A stretch of 64,000 bases of DNA from JALZAI01 sp038207565. Its GTDB lineage: Bacteria > Actinomycetota > Actinomycetes > Mycobacteriales > Jatrophihabitantaceae. The stretch spans positions 1 to 64,000 of the forward strand of contig JBBQZQ010000004.1 in assembly GCA_038207565.1 (NCBI GenBank), in the 5' to 3' direction. Shown here piece after piece: positions 1 to 9,027 of the stretch. The translations under genes and the position numbers were made by a program. A model generated the notes under the pieces. That model was not told the DNA's origin, made no database searches, and saw only the letters and a list, made by a program, of their open reading frames with translations. The stretch's first letter is position 1, and the number at the start of each line of letters is the position of its first letter.

Positions 1-378
<378 letters not shown>

Positions 379-573
379 GTCTATATGACTACGCCGGTTG
401 CCCGGATCGTCGACACAGAAAGTTACCGTCTTGGCGACGGTGTCGATCACTGGTCATACGAGCTGGTCGTAATTGATTTCGCTCGATGTACCAAAGGAAT
501 CTCTTCAGGCGCACCCGCAAACGGGCACGCTGACGAGAGTTATTTCATGGCACTAACTTTCGGCACGCTGTTG

Positions 574-588
574 AGTTCTCAAGGAGCG
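574..588 (-). promoter_or_regulatory. boxA-like antitermination site of the rrn leader
   Basis: The minus strand reads CGCTCCTTGAGAACT and continues CAACAGCGTGC, very close to the boxA TGCTCTTTGAAAACT where NusB/NusE load for rRNA antitermination. It lies about 195 bases before the mature 16S end, the usual place in actinobacterial rrn leaders. A nusB gene is present elsewhere in this window. Confidence 0.6.
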
Positions 589-837
589 GACGCACACCAT
601 AGCCACCCTCTCGGGCAGTTCCGGGGCAACCCACGAAACGCTACTCCGGTCGGAGGGTCGGGGTCAAACCCCGGGCTCCGCCCGCTTCCCGCTTGGTCGC
701 CGCACACGTCCGGTCCTCAAGGAACCAGCCGCGGCGCGTCGCGCTTGGGGGGATGTCCGACCAGCTCCGCTGGTACCGCGACCCTCCTCGCGGAGTTTCG
801 CTCGGCCCGTTGCGGCTCAGTGCGTCGAACAACGACA

Positions 838-867
838 ACATTAGTCAGCGCGACGGAGCCGAGTCAA
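838..867 (-). promoter_or_regulatory. probable rRNA operon promoter
   Basis: On the minus strand a TTGACT -35 hexamer (rc of 862-867) is followed after 18 bases by a TAATGT -10 hexamer (rc of 838-843). Position and strand suit the 16S gene, with a leader of about 450 bases to the mature 5' end. It is the best sigma-70-like match in the gap; other promoters may exist. Confidence 0.55.
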
Positions 868-993
868 ATGCGGCCAGTCGGCGTCGCAGGCCCCGGATTG
901 CGGGCAACTGCTGAGCCCGGCAGATGCCTTCGCTCGCTCGCCGGGGAGGCCTGGAATGTGTGAACTGGAGCACGCGCGGCCTCGTCGCGCGGC

Positions 994-2241
994 TCAGGAC
1001 GACTCGACCATGCGCGCTACGCGGCGCTTGCCCGACGAAACCACCTGGCCCACCACGTCGCCACGGGGCAGGTCGTAGCGGCGGGGCGTGACCACGACGC
1101 CTGCTATCTTCACCGCGCCGGCGTCGATGTCGCGCCGCGCCGCACTGGTACTGGCTGCGAGCCCCGCCGCGACCAACACGGCCGGCAGGTGCAGCGGGTC
1201 GCCGTCGGGCAGGGTCCGGAGGGGCGCGTCGGCGGCGACCTCGCCGCGCTTGAACACTGCGTCGAAGCGTTCCTCGGCCGCAGCGGCCGCGTCCGGGCCG
1301 TGGTAAAGCGCGACCACCTCGCGTGCCATCCGTCGCTTGGCGCGGTTGGCGGCACCGCCACCGGCGGACACCTCGACCTGCAGCGCGTCGAGCTCACGCG
1401 GGTGCAGGGCGGTGCACAACCGGGCGTACTGGCCGACGACAGCGTCGGGGACGCTCATCAGCTTGCCGAACTGCTCTGCCGCAGGTTCGTCGATGCCGAT
1501 GTAGTTGCCCAGCGACTTCCCCATCTTCTCGACCCCGTCGGTGCCGACGAGCAACGCGACAGTGAGGACGGCCTGCGGGGCCTGCCCCCGGGAACGTTGC
1601 AGCTCGCGCCCGACCAGGTTGTTGAACGTCTGGTCGGTTCCGCCGAGCTCGAGGTCGGCCTGGATCGCGACCGAATCGATCCCCTGCAGCAGCGGGTAGA
1701 AGAACTCGCTCAGGGTAATCGGCTGGTTAGCAGCGAACCGGCGCGAGAAGTCGTCGCGCTCGAGCAGCTGGGCGACCGTCAGCAGGCGCGTGTAATCGAG
1801 CAGCTCGGCGAGTTGCATCGTCGCGAGCCATTGCGCGTTGTTGACGACTTCGGCGTGATCTCGGTCCAGGATGCGCATCAGCTGGTCGAAGTAGCCCTGC
1901 GCATTGGCGACGACCTGTTCGGCCGATTGCGCCGAGCGAGTGTTCGTCCGCCCGGACGGGTCACCCACCTGGGCGGTGAAGCCGCCGACAACGAGGACGG
2001 CGGTATGGCCGTAGTCCTGGAACTGGCGCAATTTGCGAAGAACGACTGCATGTCCGAGCGTCAGGTCGGTGCCGGACGGGTCGATGCCCAGCTTCACGCG
2101 CAGCGGCCGACGCTCTCGGTCGGCCGCTGCCAGGCGCTCGGCCAAGCCGTCCGGGGGCAGGATCTGCGCGGCACCCGAGGAGAGCACCTGGTAGGCGTCG
2201 CGCAGGTGCTCGGGCAGTTCGATCGGTGCGTCCGTGCTCAC
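994..2241 (-). CDS. tyrS: tyrosyl-tRNA synthetase
   Basis: Cytosolic class I aminoacyl-tRNA synthetase that charges tRNA-Tyr with tyrosine, 415 aa. The Rossmann core carries a HIGH-like site within GIDPSGTDLTLGHAV (residues 52-66) and a KMSKS-type loop spelled KMGKS (239-243). The C-terminal 65 residues form an S4-like RNA-binding domain (SAARRDIDAGAVKI). Wording around HAVVLRKLRQFQD resembles the second bacterial TyrRS subgroup (TyrZ-like) rather than the mycobacterial type; this is from memory of the families. The GTG start overlaps the mpg stop by four bases (GTGA), so the two are probably translated together. It is the last gene before the 16S promoter. Confidence 0.96.
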   Translation of the reverse strand: MSTDAPIELPEHLRDAYQVLSSGAAQILPPDGLAERLAAADRERRPLRVKLGIDPSGTDLTLGHAVVLRKLRQFQDYGHTAVLVVGGFTAQVGDPSGRTNTRSAQSAEQVVANAQGYFDQLMRILDRDHAEVVNNAQWLATMQLAELLDYTRLLTVAQLLERDDFSRRFAANQPITLSEFFYPLLQGIDSVAIQADLELGGTDQTFNNLVGRELQRSRGQAPQAVLTVALLVGTDGVEKMGKSLGNYIGIDEPAAEQFGKLMSVPDAVVGQYARLCTALHPRELDALQVEVSAGGGAANRAKRRMAREVVALYHGPDAAAAAEERFDAVFKRGEVAADAPLRTLPDGDPLHLPAVLVAAGLAASTSAARRDIDAGAVKIAGVVVTPRRYDLPRGDVVGQVVSSGKRRVARMVESS

Positions 2242-2879
2242 GGGAGGTCAGTCTGCCGGGCGGCCACACCGCGTCTGCGGCCGCCTGTCTTGTACGTGGA
2301 CACCGACGCAGCGCCCTCCTGCCAGAAGCGCCACGGCCGGTCGGTGGCCGCGGCAATTCCCACGCGTGGCCCGGCGACTACGCCACGCTGCCGACGGGCC
2401 GGGAGGTACTCCAGCCGGACGAGCGAGGAATCGTCGCAGAGGTCGGCCCCATTCGTGGCGGCGTCCAGCCCCAGACACGTGGCCAGCCGGGCCGGTCCCC
2501 GGGCGAGCTCGGCGGAGGTCCTCGCGGCCGGTCTGCGGCAGTGGGCCGTTGCGGACCCCTCGACGATGTCGCCGGCGCGCAGCAGGACGGCCGACGCGCG
2601 TCCTTCGACATCGCACACCAGGTTTGCACACCAGTGCATGCCGTAGGTGAAGTAGCAGTAGAGGTGCCCTGCCCGGCCGAACATCACGGCGGTACGGCGC
2701 GTCGGGCCGCGATAGGCGTGCGACGCCGGGTCCTCGGTCCCTTCGTAGGCCTCCGCCTCGGTCAGGCGTACGGCGACGCGCTCACCGCCCACGTCGGAGA
2801 CCAGAACCGCACCGATCAGACGCGGCGCCAGCGTCAGCGCCGGCACCGCAAGACGCGCTCTCAGTTCTGGCTCGCCCAC
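2238..2879 (-). CDS. mpg: 3-methyladenine DNA glycosylase (AAG/Mpg family)
   Basis: Base-excision repair enzyme that removes alkylated purines, about 213 aa. The family core is visible: EAYEGTEDPASHAYRGPT (the E of EAY would be the catalytic acid), VMFGRAGHLYCYFTYGMH and ARGPARLATCLGL, ending in a basic tail. The start is uncertain: GTG at 2879 is preceded by an AGGTGG ribosome site and overlaps the end of argH by 19 bases; GTG at 2846 is an alternative. It lies between argH and tyrS; mpg-tyrS linkage is also known in mycobacteria. Overlap on both sides suggests cotranscription with the arginine genes. Confidence 0.9.
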   Translation of the reverse strand: MGEPELRARLAVPALTLAPRLIGAVLVSDVGGERVAVRLTEAEAYEGTEDPASHAYRGPTRRTAVMFGRAGHLYCYFTYGMHWCANLVCDVEGRASAVLLRAGDIVEGSATAHCRRPAARTSAELARGPARLATCLGLDAATNGADLCDDSSLVRLEYLPARRQRGVVAGPRVGIAAATDRPWRFWQEGAASVSTYKTGGRRRGVAARQTDLP

Positions 2880-4261
2880 GCCACCTGCTCGTGGAGGAGC
2901 TCGGCCAGGGTGTCGAGCTGGTCGGTGACCCGGTCCGGCGCCGTCCCCCCCGCGGTTGAGCGGGATGCCAACGCGCCGGTCACCGACAGCACCGCGCGGA
3001 CCTCCGGGATGAGCCGCGGGTCGATCTCGGCGAGCTGCTCGTCGGACAGGTCCGGCAGATCGAGACCGCGGTGTTCGCAGTACGCCACGAACGCGCCGCT
3101 GATCTCGTGAGCCTCGCGAAATGCCACACCCTGGCGGACGAGCCACTCCGCGACATCGGTCGCCAGCGCGAAACCGGCCGGCGCGGCAGCGCTGAGCCGG
3201 GCACGGTCGAAGGTGAGCGTGGCGATCATTCCGGACATCGCAGGCAGCAGCATCAGCAGCTGTTCCACGGTGTCGAACACCGGCTCCTTGTCCTCTTGCA
3301 GGTCGCGGTCGTAGGCGAGCGGTAGCGCCTTGAGGGTGGTCAGCAGACCGGTGAGGTTGCCGATGAAGCGGCCGGACTTCCCCCGCGCCAGCTCAGCAAT
3401 ATCCGGGTTCTTCTTCTGCGGCATGATCGACGATCCGGTCGACCAGGCATCGTCGAGGCGCACCCAGGCGAACTCCGACGTGGCCCAGAGGATCACCTCT
3501 TCGCCGATGCGGGATAAGTGCACACCGACCAGGGCCGCCGCGAACAGGAACTCGGCGACGAAGTCGCGGTCGGACACGGCATCGATCGAGTTGGCCGCGG
3601 GCCGGTCGAAGCCCAGCTCCGCGGCGACTGCGCCCGGGTCCAGCGGTAGCGAGGAGCCGGCCAGCGCCCCCGAGCCCAGCGGCGAGACGGCGGCCCGCTT
3701 GTCCCAGTCGCGTAGCCGGTCGATGTCGCGGGCCAGCGCGTGCACGTGCGCAAGCAGGTGGTGGGCGAGCAGCACCGGTTGGGCGTGCTGCAGGTGGGTC
3801 ATTCCCGGCATCGCCACGTCGCGGTGACCCTTGGCCTGGGTGGTCAACGCCACCTCGAGCTCGGCGATGGCCACCACCAACCGGCGCACGTGGTCGCGCA
3901 GATACAACCGGAGGTCGGTCGCCACCTGGTCGTTACGACTTCGTCCGGCGCGCAACTTGCCGCCGAGCGGGCCGAGCTTCTCGAGCAGCCCGCGCTCCAG
4001 CGCGGTGTGCACGTCCTCGTCGGCCGGCGTCGGTGCGAAGGCGCCGGACACGACGTCAGCGGCCAGTTCGTCGAGCGCCCCCAGCATGCGGGTGGCCTCG
4101 TCGTCGCTCAGCAGCCCGGCACGCTGCAGCACCCGTGCATGTGCCTTCGAGCTCCGGAGGTCGTAGGTCGCCAGCCGCCAGTCGAAGTGCACCGACAGCG
4201 ACAGCGCAGCGAGCGCTGCAGAGGGCCCGCTGGCGAACCGGCCGCCCCACAGCTGGGTCAT
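2861..4261 (-). CDS. argH: argininosuccinate lyase
   Basis: Last step of arginine synthesis: splits argininosuccinate into arginine and fumarate, as a cytosolic homotetramer. 466 aa, normal length. The fumarase/ASL superfamily signatures are all present: GRSRNDQVATDLRLYLRDH (107-125), THLQHAQP (155-162) with the catalytic His region, and GSSIMPQKKNPD (276-287), whose serine is the catalytic base. ATG 4261 begins MTQLWGGRF, the typical N-terminus; upstream codons do not match the family. It lies 70 bases after argG and overlaps mpg at its end. Confidence 0.97.
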   Translation of the reverse strand: MTQLWGGRFASGPSAALAALSLSVHFDWRLATYDLRSSKAHARVLQRAGLLSDDEATRMLGALDELAADVVSGAFAPTPADEDVHTALERGLLEKLGPLGGKLRAGRSRNDQVATDLRLYLRDHVRRLVVAIAELEVALTTQAKGHRDVAMPGMTHLQHAQPVLLAHHLLAHVHALARDIDRLRDWDKRAAVSPLGSGALAGSSLPLDPGAVAAELGFDRPAANSIDAVSDRDFVAEFLFAAALVGVHLSRIGEEVILWATSEFAWVRLDDAWSTGSSIMPQKKNPDIAELARGKSGRFIGNLTGLLTTLKALPLAYDRDLQEDKEPVFDTVEQLLMLLPAMSGMIATLTFDRARLSAAAPAGFALATDVAEWLVRQGVAFREAHEISGAFVAYCEHRGLDLPDLSDEQLAEIDPRLIPEVRAVLSVTGALASRSTAGGTAPDRVTDQLDTLAELLHEQVAWASQN

Positions 4262-4331
4262 GACCGGCACCGCGTCGCTGGGGCCGGGCACGGGCAGGTG
4301 AACAGGTTCAGGGCCCGCCCGCGAGGCTCGC

Positions 4332-5525
4332 TCACTGGGCTTGGTCGCGTCGCGCAGCCATCCGGCTGGGCAGGCCCCACAGCTGGACGAATCCCTTGGC
4401 CAGCGACTGGTCGAACGTGTCACCGGTGTCGTAGGTCGCGAGGTTGAAGTCGTAGAGCGAACCCGATCCGCGCCGTCCGGTCGCGACCGCCATGCCGCCC
4501 GACAGGCGCAACCGGATGTCGCCGGTCACGTGACGTTGCGAGGAGTCGACGAACTTGTCGAGGGCACGCTTGAGCGGGCTGAACCAGAGACCGTCGTACA
4601 CCAGCTCGGTCCAGCGCTGCTCGACCTGGAACTTGAAGCGGCGCAGATCACGCTCGACGGTGAGGTCCTCGAGCTCCTGGTGCGCGGTAATCAGCGCGAT
4701 GGCACCGGGCGCCTCGTACACCTCACGGCTCTTGATGCCGACCAGACGGTCCTCGACCATGTCCAGGCGGCCGGCGCCCTGCGCGCCCGCGCGCTTGTTG
4801 AGCTGCAGGATGGCGTCGAGGACGCTCACCGGCTCGCCGTCGATCGCGGTGGGGACGCCGTCGGTGAAGGAGACGGTGACTTCATCGGCCGTCGCGCCCG
4901 GCGGCTGGGTGTAGGCGTACACGTCCTCGATCGGCGGGTTCCACGGGTCCTCGAGGAACCCGGTCTCTACCGCGCGGCCCCACAGGTTTTGGTCGACCGA
5001 ATACGGCGAGCGCTTGGACTGGTCGATGGGAAGTCCCTTCTCCTGCGCGAACGCGATCGCCTTGTCCCGGGTCATGCCGGAGTCACGGACCGGGGCGAGC
5101 ACCTCGAGGTCGGGCGCGAGCGCGCCGATGCCCACCTCGAAACGCACCTGATCGTTGCCCTTGCCGGTGCACCCGTGCGCGACCGTGTCGGCGCCGTGCA
5201 TGGTCGCTGCCCGGACGAGGTGCTTGGCGATGATCGGACGGCTCAACGCAGACACCAGCGGGTAACGCTCGAGGTAGAGCCCGTTAGCACGAAGCGCGGG
5301 CAGGCAGTACTCCTCGGCGAACTCCTGCTTGAGGTCGAGGACGACCGATTCGACAGCGCCGCAGTCGAGCGCGCGTTGCCGGATGACGTCCATGTCCTCG
5401 CCGCCCTGGCCGACGTCGGCGGCGACGGCGACGATCTCGGCTCCGGTCTCGTCGGCGATCCAGCCGATGGCGACGGATGTGTCGAGCCCGCCCGAATAGG
5501 CGAGGACGATCCTGCGCTTGCTCAT
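4332..5525 (-). CDS. argG: argininosuccinate synthase
   Basis: Joins citrulline and aspartate with ATP to give argininosuccinate. 397 aa, full length. The N-terminal ATP pyrophosphatase loop AYSGGLDTSVA (9-19) and the substrate-binding stretch HGCTGKGNDQVRFE are intact. The start at 5525 places MSKRRIVLAYSGG at the N-terminus as in the family. It is 16 bases downstream of argR and is followed by argH, the order R-G-H found in actinobacteria. Confidence 0.97.
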   Translation of the reverse strand: MSKRRIVLAYSGGLDTSVAIGWIADETGAEIVAVAADVGQGGEDMDVIRQRALDCGAVESVVLDLKQEFAEEYCLPALRANGLYLERYPLVSALSRPIIAKHLVRAATMHGADTVAHGCTGKGNDQVRFEVGIGALAPDLEVLAPVRDSGMTRDKAIAFAQEKGLPIDQSKRSPYSVDQNLWGRAVETGFLEDPWNPPIEDVYAYTQPPGATADEVTVSFTDGVPTAIDGEPVSVLDAILQLNKRAGAQGAGRLDMVEDRLVGIKSREVYEAPGAIALITAHQELEDLTVERDLRRFKFQVEQRWTELVYDGLWFSPLKRALDKFVDSSQRHVTGDIRLRLSGGMAVATGRRGSGSLYDFNLATYDTGDTFDQSLAKGFVQLWGLPSRMAARRDQAQ

Positions 5526-5541
5526 GTGTCGAGTTCTCCGA

Positions 5542-6042
5542 TCAGAGGGTGTGCGGAAGATTCTGCAGGTGCTGGGCCAGCGCCGCCCCGCCGTGCGGCG
5601 CGCGCGCGACGACGAGGATCGTGTCATCGCCGGCGACGGTGCCGAGTACCGCCGGCAGGCGCGCTCGGTCGATCGCGCTCGCGAGGAAATTGGATGCGCC
5701 CGGCGGGGTGCGCAGCACAACCAGGTTCGCGCTGGCCTCGGCCGAGACCAGCAGTTCGCCGAGCAGCCGGGCGAGCCGGACGGGATGGTCGTCCTCGGCG
5801 CTGCGCGCGGCAAGTGGCGAACCGTCCTCGGGGATGACGTACTCGGGAAGGCCGCCGTCGGGCGTGCGCAGCTTCACCGCGCCGAGCTCGTCCAGATCGC
5901 GCGACAGGGTCGCCTGGGTGACGGAGAAGCCGCTGCCCTCAAGCGCTTTGGCCAGTTCGGCCTGGGAGCGGAAGGGACGCGCGGCGATGAGCGCCACGAT
6001 ACGGTCGTGGCGCGCTGCGCGGCTGGGTGTGGTGGTGGTCAT
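5542..6042 (-). CDS. argR: arginine repressor ArgR
   Basis: Arginine-responsive repressor of the arg genes, expected to be hexameric and to bind ARG boxes such as the one before argC. 166 aa. The N-terminal winged helix (about 8-70) carries the SxR recognition helix in VTQATLSRDLDELG. The C-terminal domain (about 95-160) has the arginine-binding and oligomerisation signature GTVAGDDTILVVAR. The start overlaps the argF stop (ATGA). Being inside the operon it controls, it should be autoregulated; this is inference. Confidence 0.95.
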   Translation of the reverse strand: MTTTTPSRAARHDRIVALIAARPFRSQAELAKALEGSGFSVTQATLSRDLDELGAVKLRTPDGGLPEYVIPEDGSPLAARSAEDDHPVRLARLLGELLVSAEASANLVVLRTPPGASNFLASAIDRARLPAVLGTVAGDDTILVVARAPHGGAALAQHLQNLPHTL

Positions 6043-6962
6043 GGTTGCTGCAGCAGCCAGGTCAGCAGGGCCTTCTGGGCATGCAGTCGGTTCTCCGCCT
6101 CGTCCCAGACGGCGCTCTGCGGCCCGTCGATCACCGCGGCGGTGATCTCCTTGCCGCGATAGGCCGGCAGGCAGTGCAGCACGATCGCGCCGTCGGCCGC
6201 CTTGGCAAGCGCCTTGCCATCGAGTGCGAACGGCCGGAACGGGGTCTCCCGCGCGTCCCGCTCGGCCTCTTGCCCCATGGATACCCAGGTGTCGGTGGCC
6301 AGGACGTCGGCACCGTCGAACGCAGCGTCGGGATCAGTGGTGACGAGGACCGATCCGCCGGTGGTGGCGGCGATCCGTTCGGCGTCGGCAACGATCCGGG
6401 GGGCGGGGTGGTAACCATCCGGGCCGGCGATACGCACATGCATCCCCGCTGCGGCCCCGCCGAGCAGGTAGGAGTGCGCCATGTTGTTCGCCGCGTCACC
6501 GGCGTAGCCGAAGGCGAGGCCCGCCAGGTCGCCCCGGCGCTCCCGGACGGTCAGCAGATCGGCCAGGATCTGGCAGGGGTGGAAGTCGTCGGTGAGGGCA
6601 TTGACCACCGGGACGGTCGCGTGCGCGGCCATCTCCTCGATGCGGGCCTGCCCGGAGGTGCGCCACACGATTGCCGCGACCTGGCGGGTCAGGACCCTGG
6701 TGACGTCCGCGACGGATTCACGCCCGCCGATGTCGGCCAGCCGGGTGTCCACGACAAGCGGCAGGCCACCCAGTTCGCCGATGCCGACGGCGAAGGAGAG
6801 TTGCGTGCGCAAGGTCGGCTTGTCGAAGATCAGCGCGACCGATTGCGGACCGCGAAGCGGCTGCAGCCGGTGCCGGTCAGCCTTCATGGTGACGGCCAGG
6901 TCGAGCACCTCGACCAATTCGGCCGGTGCCAAATCGTCGTCGCGCAGGAAATGGCGGGTCAT
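6039..6962 (-). CDS. argF: ornithine carbamoyltransferase (altered phosphate loop)
   Basis: Makes citrulline from ornithine and carbamoyl phosphate. 307 aa. Ornithine-side motifs are intact: DDFHPCQILADL, DTWVSMGQE and LHCLPAYRG (with the catalytic Cys), and the end matches mycobacterial ArgF. The carbamoyl-phosphate loop, normally S-T-R-T-R, reads T-L-R-T-Q here (residues 50-54, after FDKP), so its first, second and last positions differ. Context (argD before, argR after, both overlapping) leaves little doubt about its role. The nearby pyrB keeps a standard STRTR, which gives an internal comparison. Confidence 0.93.
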   Translation of the reverse strand: MTRHFLRDDDLAPAELVEVLDLAVTMKADRHRLQPLRGPQSVALIFDKPTLRTQLSFAVGIGELGGLPLVVDTRLADIGGRESVADVTRVLTRQVAAIVWRTSGQARIEEMAAHATVPVVNALTDDFHPCQILADLLTVRERRGDLAGLAFGYAGDAANNMAHSYLLGGAAAGMHVRIAGPDGYHPAPRIVADAERIAATTGGSVLVTTDPDAAFDGADVLATDTWVSMGQEAERDARETPFRPFALDGKALAKAADGAIVLHCLPAYRGKEITAAVIDGPQSAVWDEAENRLHAQKALLTWLLQQP

Positions 6963-8143
6963 CAGGTCTGCATCACATCTGCGAGCGCGGCCGCGAGCAA
7001 TGGCACGGCCTCGTCCACCTCGGCCGCGGAGAGGGTGAGTGGCGGCGCGAGGCGGACGGCGTCGGGCTTCACGGCGTTCACCAGCAACCCGTGTCCGCGA
7101 GCCGCGATCTCGATCGCACCCGCGTGCGCGCCATCGAGGGCCAGCGCCCGCCACAGACCACTGCCGCGGATCCCGGTGACCAACGGGTTACCGATGGCCT
7201 CGAGGGCGGCCGCGAGGTGCTCGCCCACCCGCTTCACGTTGTCGAGCAGGCCGTCCTTCTCGATCGTGTCGAGGACGGCGAGGGCGGCAGCGCAGGCGAC
7301 CGGATTGCCGCCGAAGGTGCTGCCGTGGTCGCCCGGTTGGAACAGGATGCCCGCGTCACCGATGCCGATGCAGGCACCGACAGGCAGTCCCCCGCCGAGA
7401 CCCTTGGCGAGCGTGATGACGTCGGGACGCACTCCCTCGGCCTGGCTGGCGAACCAGCTGCCGGTGCGCCCGATGCCGCTCTGCACCTCGTCCACGACCA
7501 TGAGCGCGCCCGCGGCGTCACAGATTTCCCGCACCGCGGCGAGGAACCCGGCCGGTGCCGGCACGACACCGCCCTCGCCCAAGGTGGGCTCGACGAATAC
7601 GGCCGACGTCTGTTCGGTGACGACGGCACCCAGTGCGTCGGTGTCACCGAAGTCGACGAAGTCGACGGGGCCGGGCAGCGGTTCGAACGGCTCGCGCTTG
7701 GCCGGGTTGCCCGTAATCGACAGCGCGCCCAGGGTACGGCCGTGGAAGCTGCCATTGCTCGCGACGACGCGCGATCGTCCGTGCGCGTTGCCGTAGCGCC
7801 GCGCAAGCTTCAGAGCGCACTCGTTCGCCTCCGCCCCGCTGTTGGCGAAGAAGACGCGCGCGGGCAGGTCGAGCAGGCCCACCAGTCGCTCGGCCAGGTT
7901 CACCCCGGGCTCGTGGATCGCCAGGTTGGACGTGTGCACGAGCCGGGTCACCTGCGCGGACACGGCCGCGACGATCGCAGGATGCGCGTGGCCGAGGCTC
8001 GAGACGGCGATGCCGCCGACGAAGTCGAGGTACTCGCGGCCGTCCACATCCCACACGCGGACTCCCCGGCCGTGGTCGAGGCTGATCGGCGGCGTGCCGT
8101 AGTTCGGCATCATCACCGCCTCCCAGCGTTCGGTGAGAGTCAT
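6962..8143 (-). CDS. argD: acetylornithine aminotransferase
   Basis: PLP enzyme converting N-acetylglutamate semialdehyde to N-acetylornithine with glutamate. 393 aa, class III aminotransferase fold. Seen: the PLP phosphate site FFANSGAEANECALKLAR, VVDEVQSGIGRTG with the cofactor-binding Asp, and TLAKGLGGGLPVGA holding the Schiff-base lysine. ATG 8143 overlaps the argB stop by four bases, and its stop shares one base with the argF ATG (TGATG), so translation is probably coupled on both sides. Confidence 0.97.
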   Translation of the reverse strand: MTLTERWEAVMMPNYGTPPISLDHGRGVRVWDVDGREYLDFVGGIAVSSLGHAHPAIVAAVSAQVTRLVHTSNLAIHEPGVNLAERLVGLLDLPARVFFANSGAEANECALKLARRYGNAHGRSRVVASNGSFHGRTLGALSITGNPAKREPFEPLPGPVDFVDFGDTDALGAVVTEQTSAVFVEPTLGEGGVVPAPAGFLAAVREICDAAGALMVVDEVQSGIGRTGSWFASQAEGVRPDVITLAKGLGGGLPVGACIGIGDAGILFQPGDHGSTFGGNPVACAAALAVLDTIEKDGLLDNVKRVGEHLAAALEAIGNPLVTGIRGSGLWRALALDGAHAGAIEIAARGHGLLVNAVKPDAVRLAPPLTLSAAEVDEAVPLLAAALADVMQT

Positions 8144-9027
8144 CGGCCCTCCTTCGCGGGCCGGACCATCGTCCCGATCCCGTCGGATGTGAACACTTCG
8201 AGCAGCAACGCGTGCGGCACCCGTCCGTCGAGGACGTGTGCCCGCGGCACGCCGCCCTCGACGGCGCGCAGGCACGCCTCCATCTTCGGGATCATCCCGC
8301 TCGCAAGATTCGGCAGCAGTAGCGCGAGCTCCTCGGTAGAGATCTGGCTGACGATCTCGGAGCTGGCCGGCCAGTCGGCGTAGAGACCCTCGACGTCGGT
8401 GAGCACGACGAGCTTCTCGGCCTGCAGACCGACCGCGATCGCGGCAGCCGCGGTGTCGGCGTTGACGTTGTAGGACAGGCCGTCCAGCCCGCGCGCGACG
8501 GTCGCGATGACCGGGATGCGCCCGGCATCGAGCAGTGCCGTGACCGCGGCAGGGTCGACGGCGACGACGTCGCCGACCTGACCGATGTCGATCGCCTCCC
8601 CGCCGACGATCGCCGGACGGCGCTCGGCGGTCAGCAGCCCCGCGTCCTCCCCGGACAGGCCCACGCCGAACGGCCCGTGATCGTTGAGCATGTTGACGAC
8701 GTCACCGTTGACCTGGCCGGTGAGGACCATGCGGACGATCCTCATGGCCTCCGGCGTCGTCACGCGCAGGCCCCCGCGGAACTCCGACGCGATCCCGAGG
8801 CGGTCGAGATGCTCGGTGATCTGCGGTCCGCCACCGTGCACGACGACCGGGCGGAGGCCCGCGTAACGCAGGAACACGATGTCCTCGGCGAAACTGCGTT
8901 GCAGATGCGGCGTGGTGATCGCGTTGCCGCCGTACTTGACCACCACGACCTTGCCGTGGAACCGCTCGAGCCACGGCAGCGCGTCGACGAGCACGGCAGC
9001 CTTCTCCATCGCCTGCGCGCGGCTCAT
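8140..9027 (-). CDS. argB: acetylglutamate kinase
   Basis: Phosphorylates N-acetylglutamate, the usual arginine-feedback step of the cyclic pathway. 295 aa of the amino-acid kinase fold: VVVKYGGNAI near the N-terminus, the glycine-rich VVVHGGGPQITEHL, and NVNADTAAAAIAVGL. The N-terminal helix (MEKAAVLVDALPWLERF) is of the kind that in arginine-sensitive hexameric NAGKs mediates feedback inhibition, so feedback regulation is likely. Overlaps argJ before it and argD after it by four bases each. Confidence 0.97.
   Translation of the reverse strand: MSRAQAMEKAAVLVDALPWLERFHGKVVVVKYGGNAITTPHLQRSFAEDIVFLRYAGLRPVVVHGGGPQITEHLDRLGIASEFRGGLRVTTPEAMRIVRMVLTGQVNGDVVNMLNDHGPFGVGLSGEDAGLLTAERRPAIVGGEAIDIGQVGDVVAVDPAAVTALLDAGRIPVIATVARGLDGLSYNVNADTAAAAIAVGLQAEKLVVLTDVEGLYADWPASSEIVSQISTEELALLLPNLASGMIPKMEACLRAVEGGVPRAHVLDGRVPHALLLEVFTSDGIGTMVRPAKEGR

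Larger units (their letters stand above)
379..993 (-). other. rrn leader and tyrS-16S intergenic region
   Basis: This 615-base stretch holds no convincing protein gene. Read on the minus strand it contains a rRNA-type promoter (838-867), a boxA antitermination site (574-588) and about 195 bases of transcribed leader before the 16S gene. A second boxA-like palindrome, GGTTCCTTGAGGACC, lies near 711-726. A six-pair GC stem (about 917-947) and a GC-rich inverted repeat (about 965-1000) just after the tyrS stop may end tyrS transcription. No tRNA was seen. Several open frames here have no recognisable product and are probably chance. Confidence 0.7.

Noticed and set aside
379..993. tRNA gene between tyrS and 16S
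   Set aside because: No T-loop GGTTCGAATCC-like sequence or cloverleaf could be traced.
1189..2646. Long plus-strand open frames opposite tyrS, argG, carB, acsA and priA
   Set aside because: They mirror well-supported genes on the minus strand, are rich in Arg/Ala/Gly and have no recognisable motifs; typical antisense shadows of high-GC genes.
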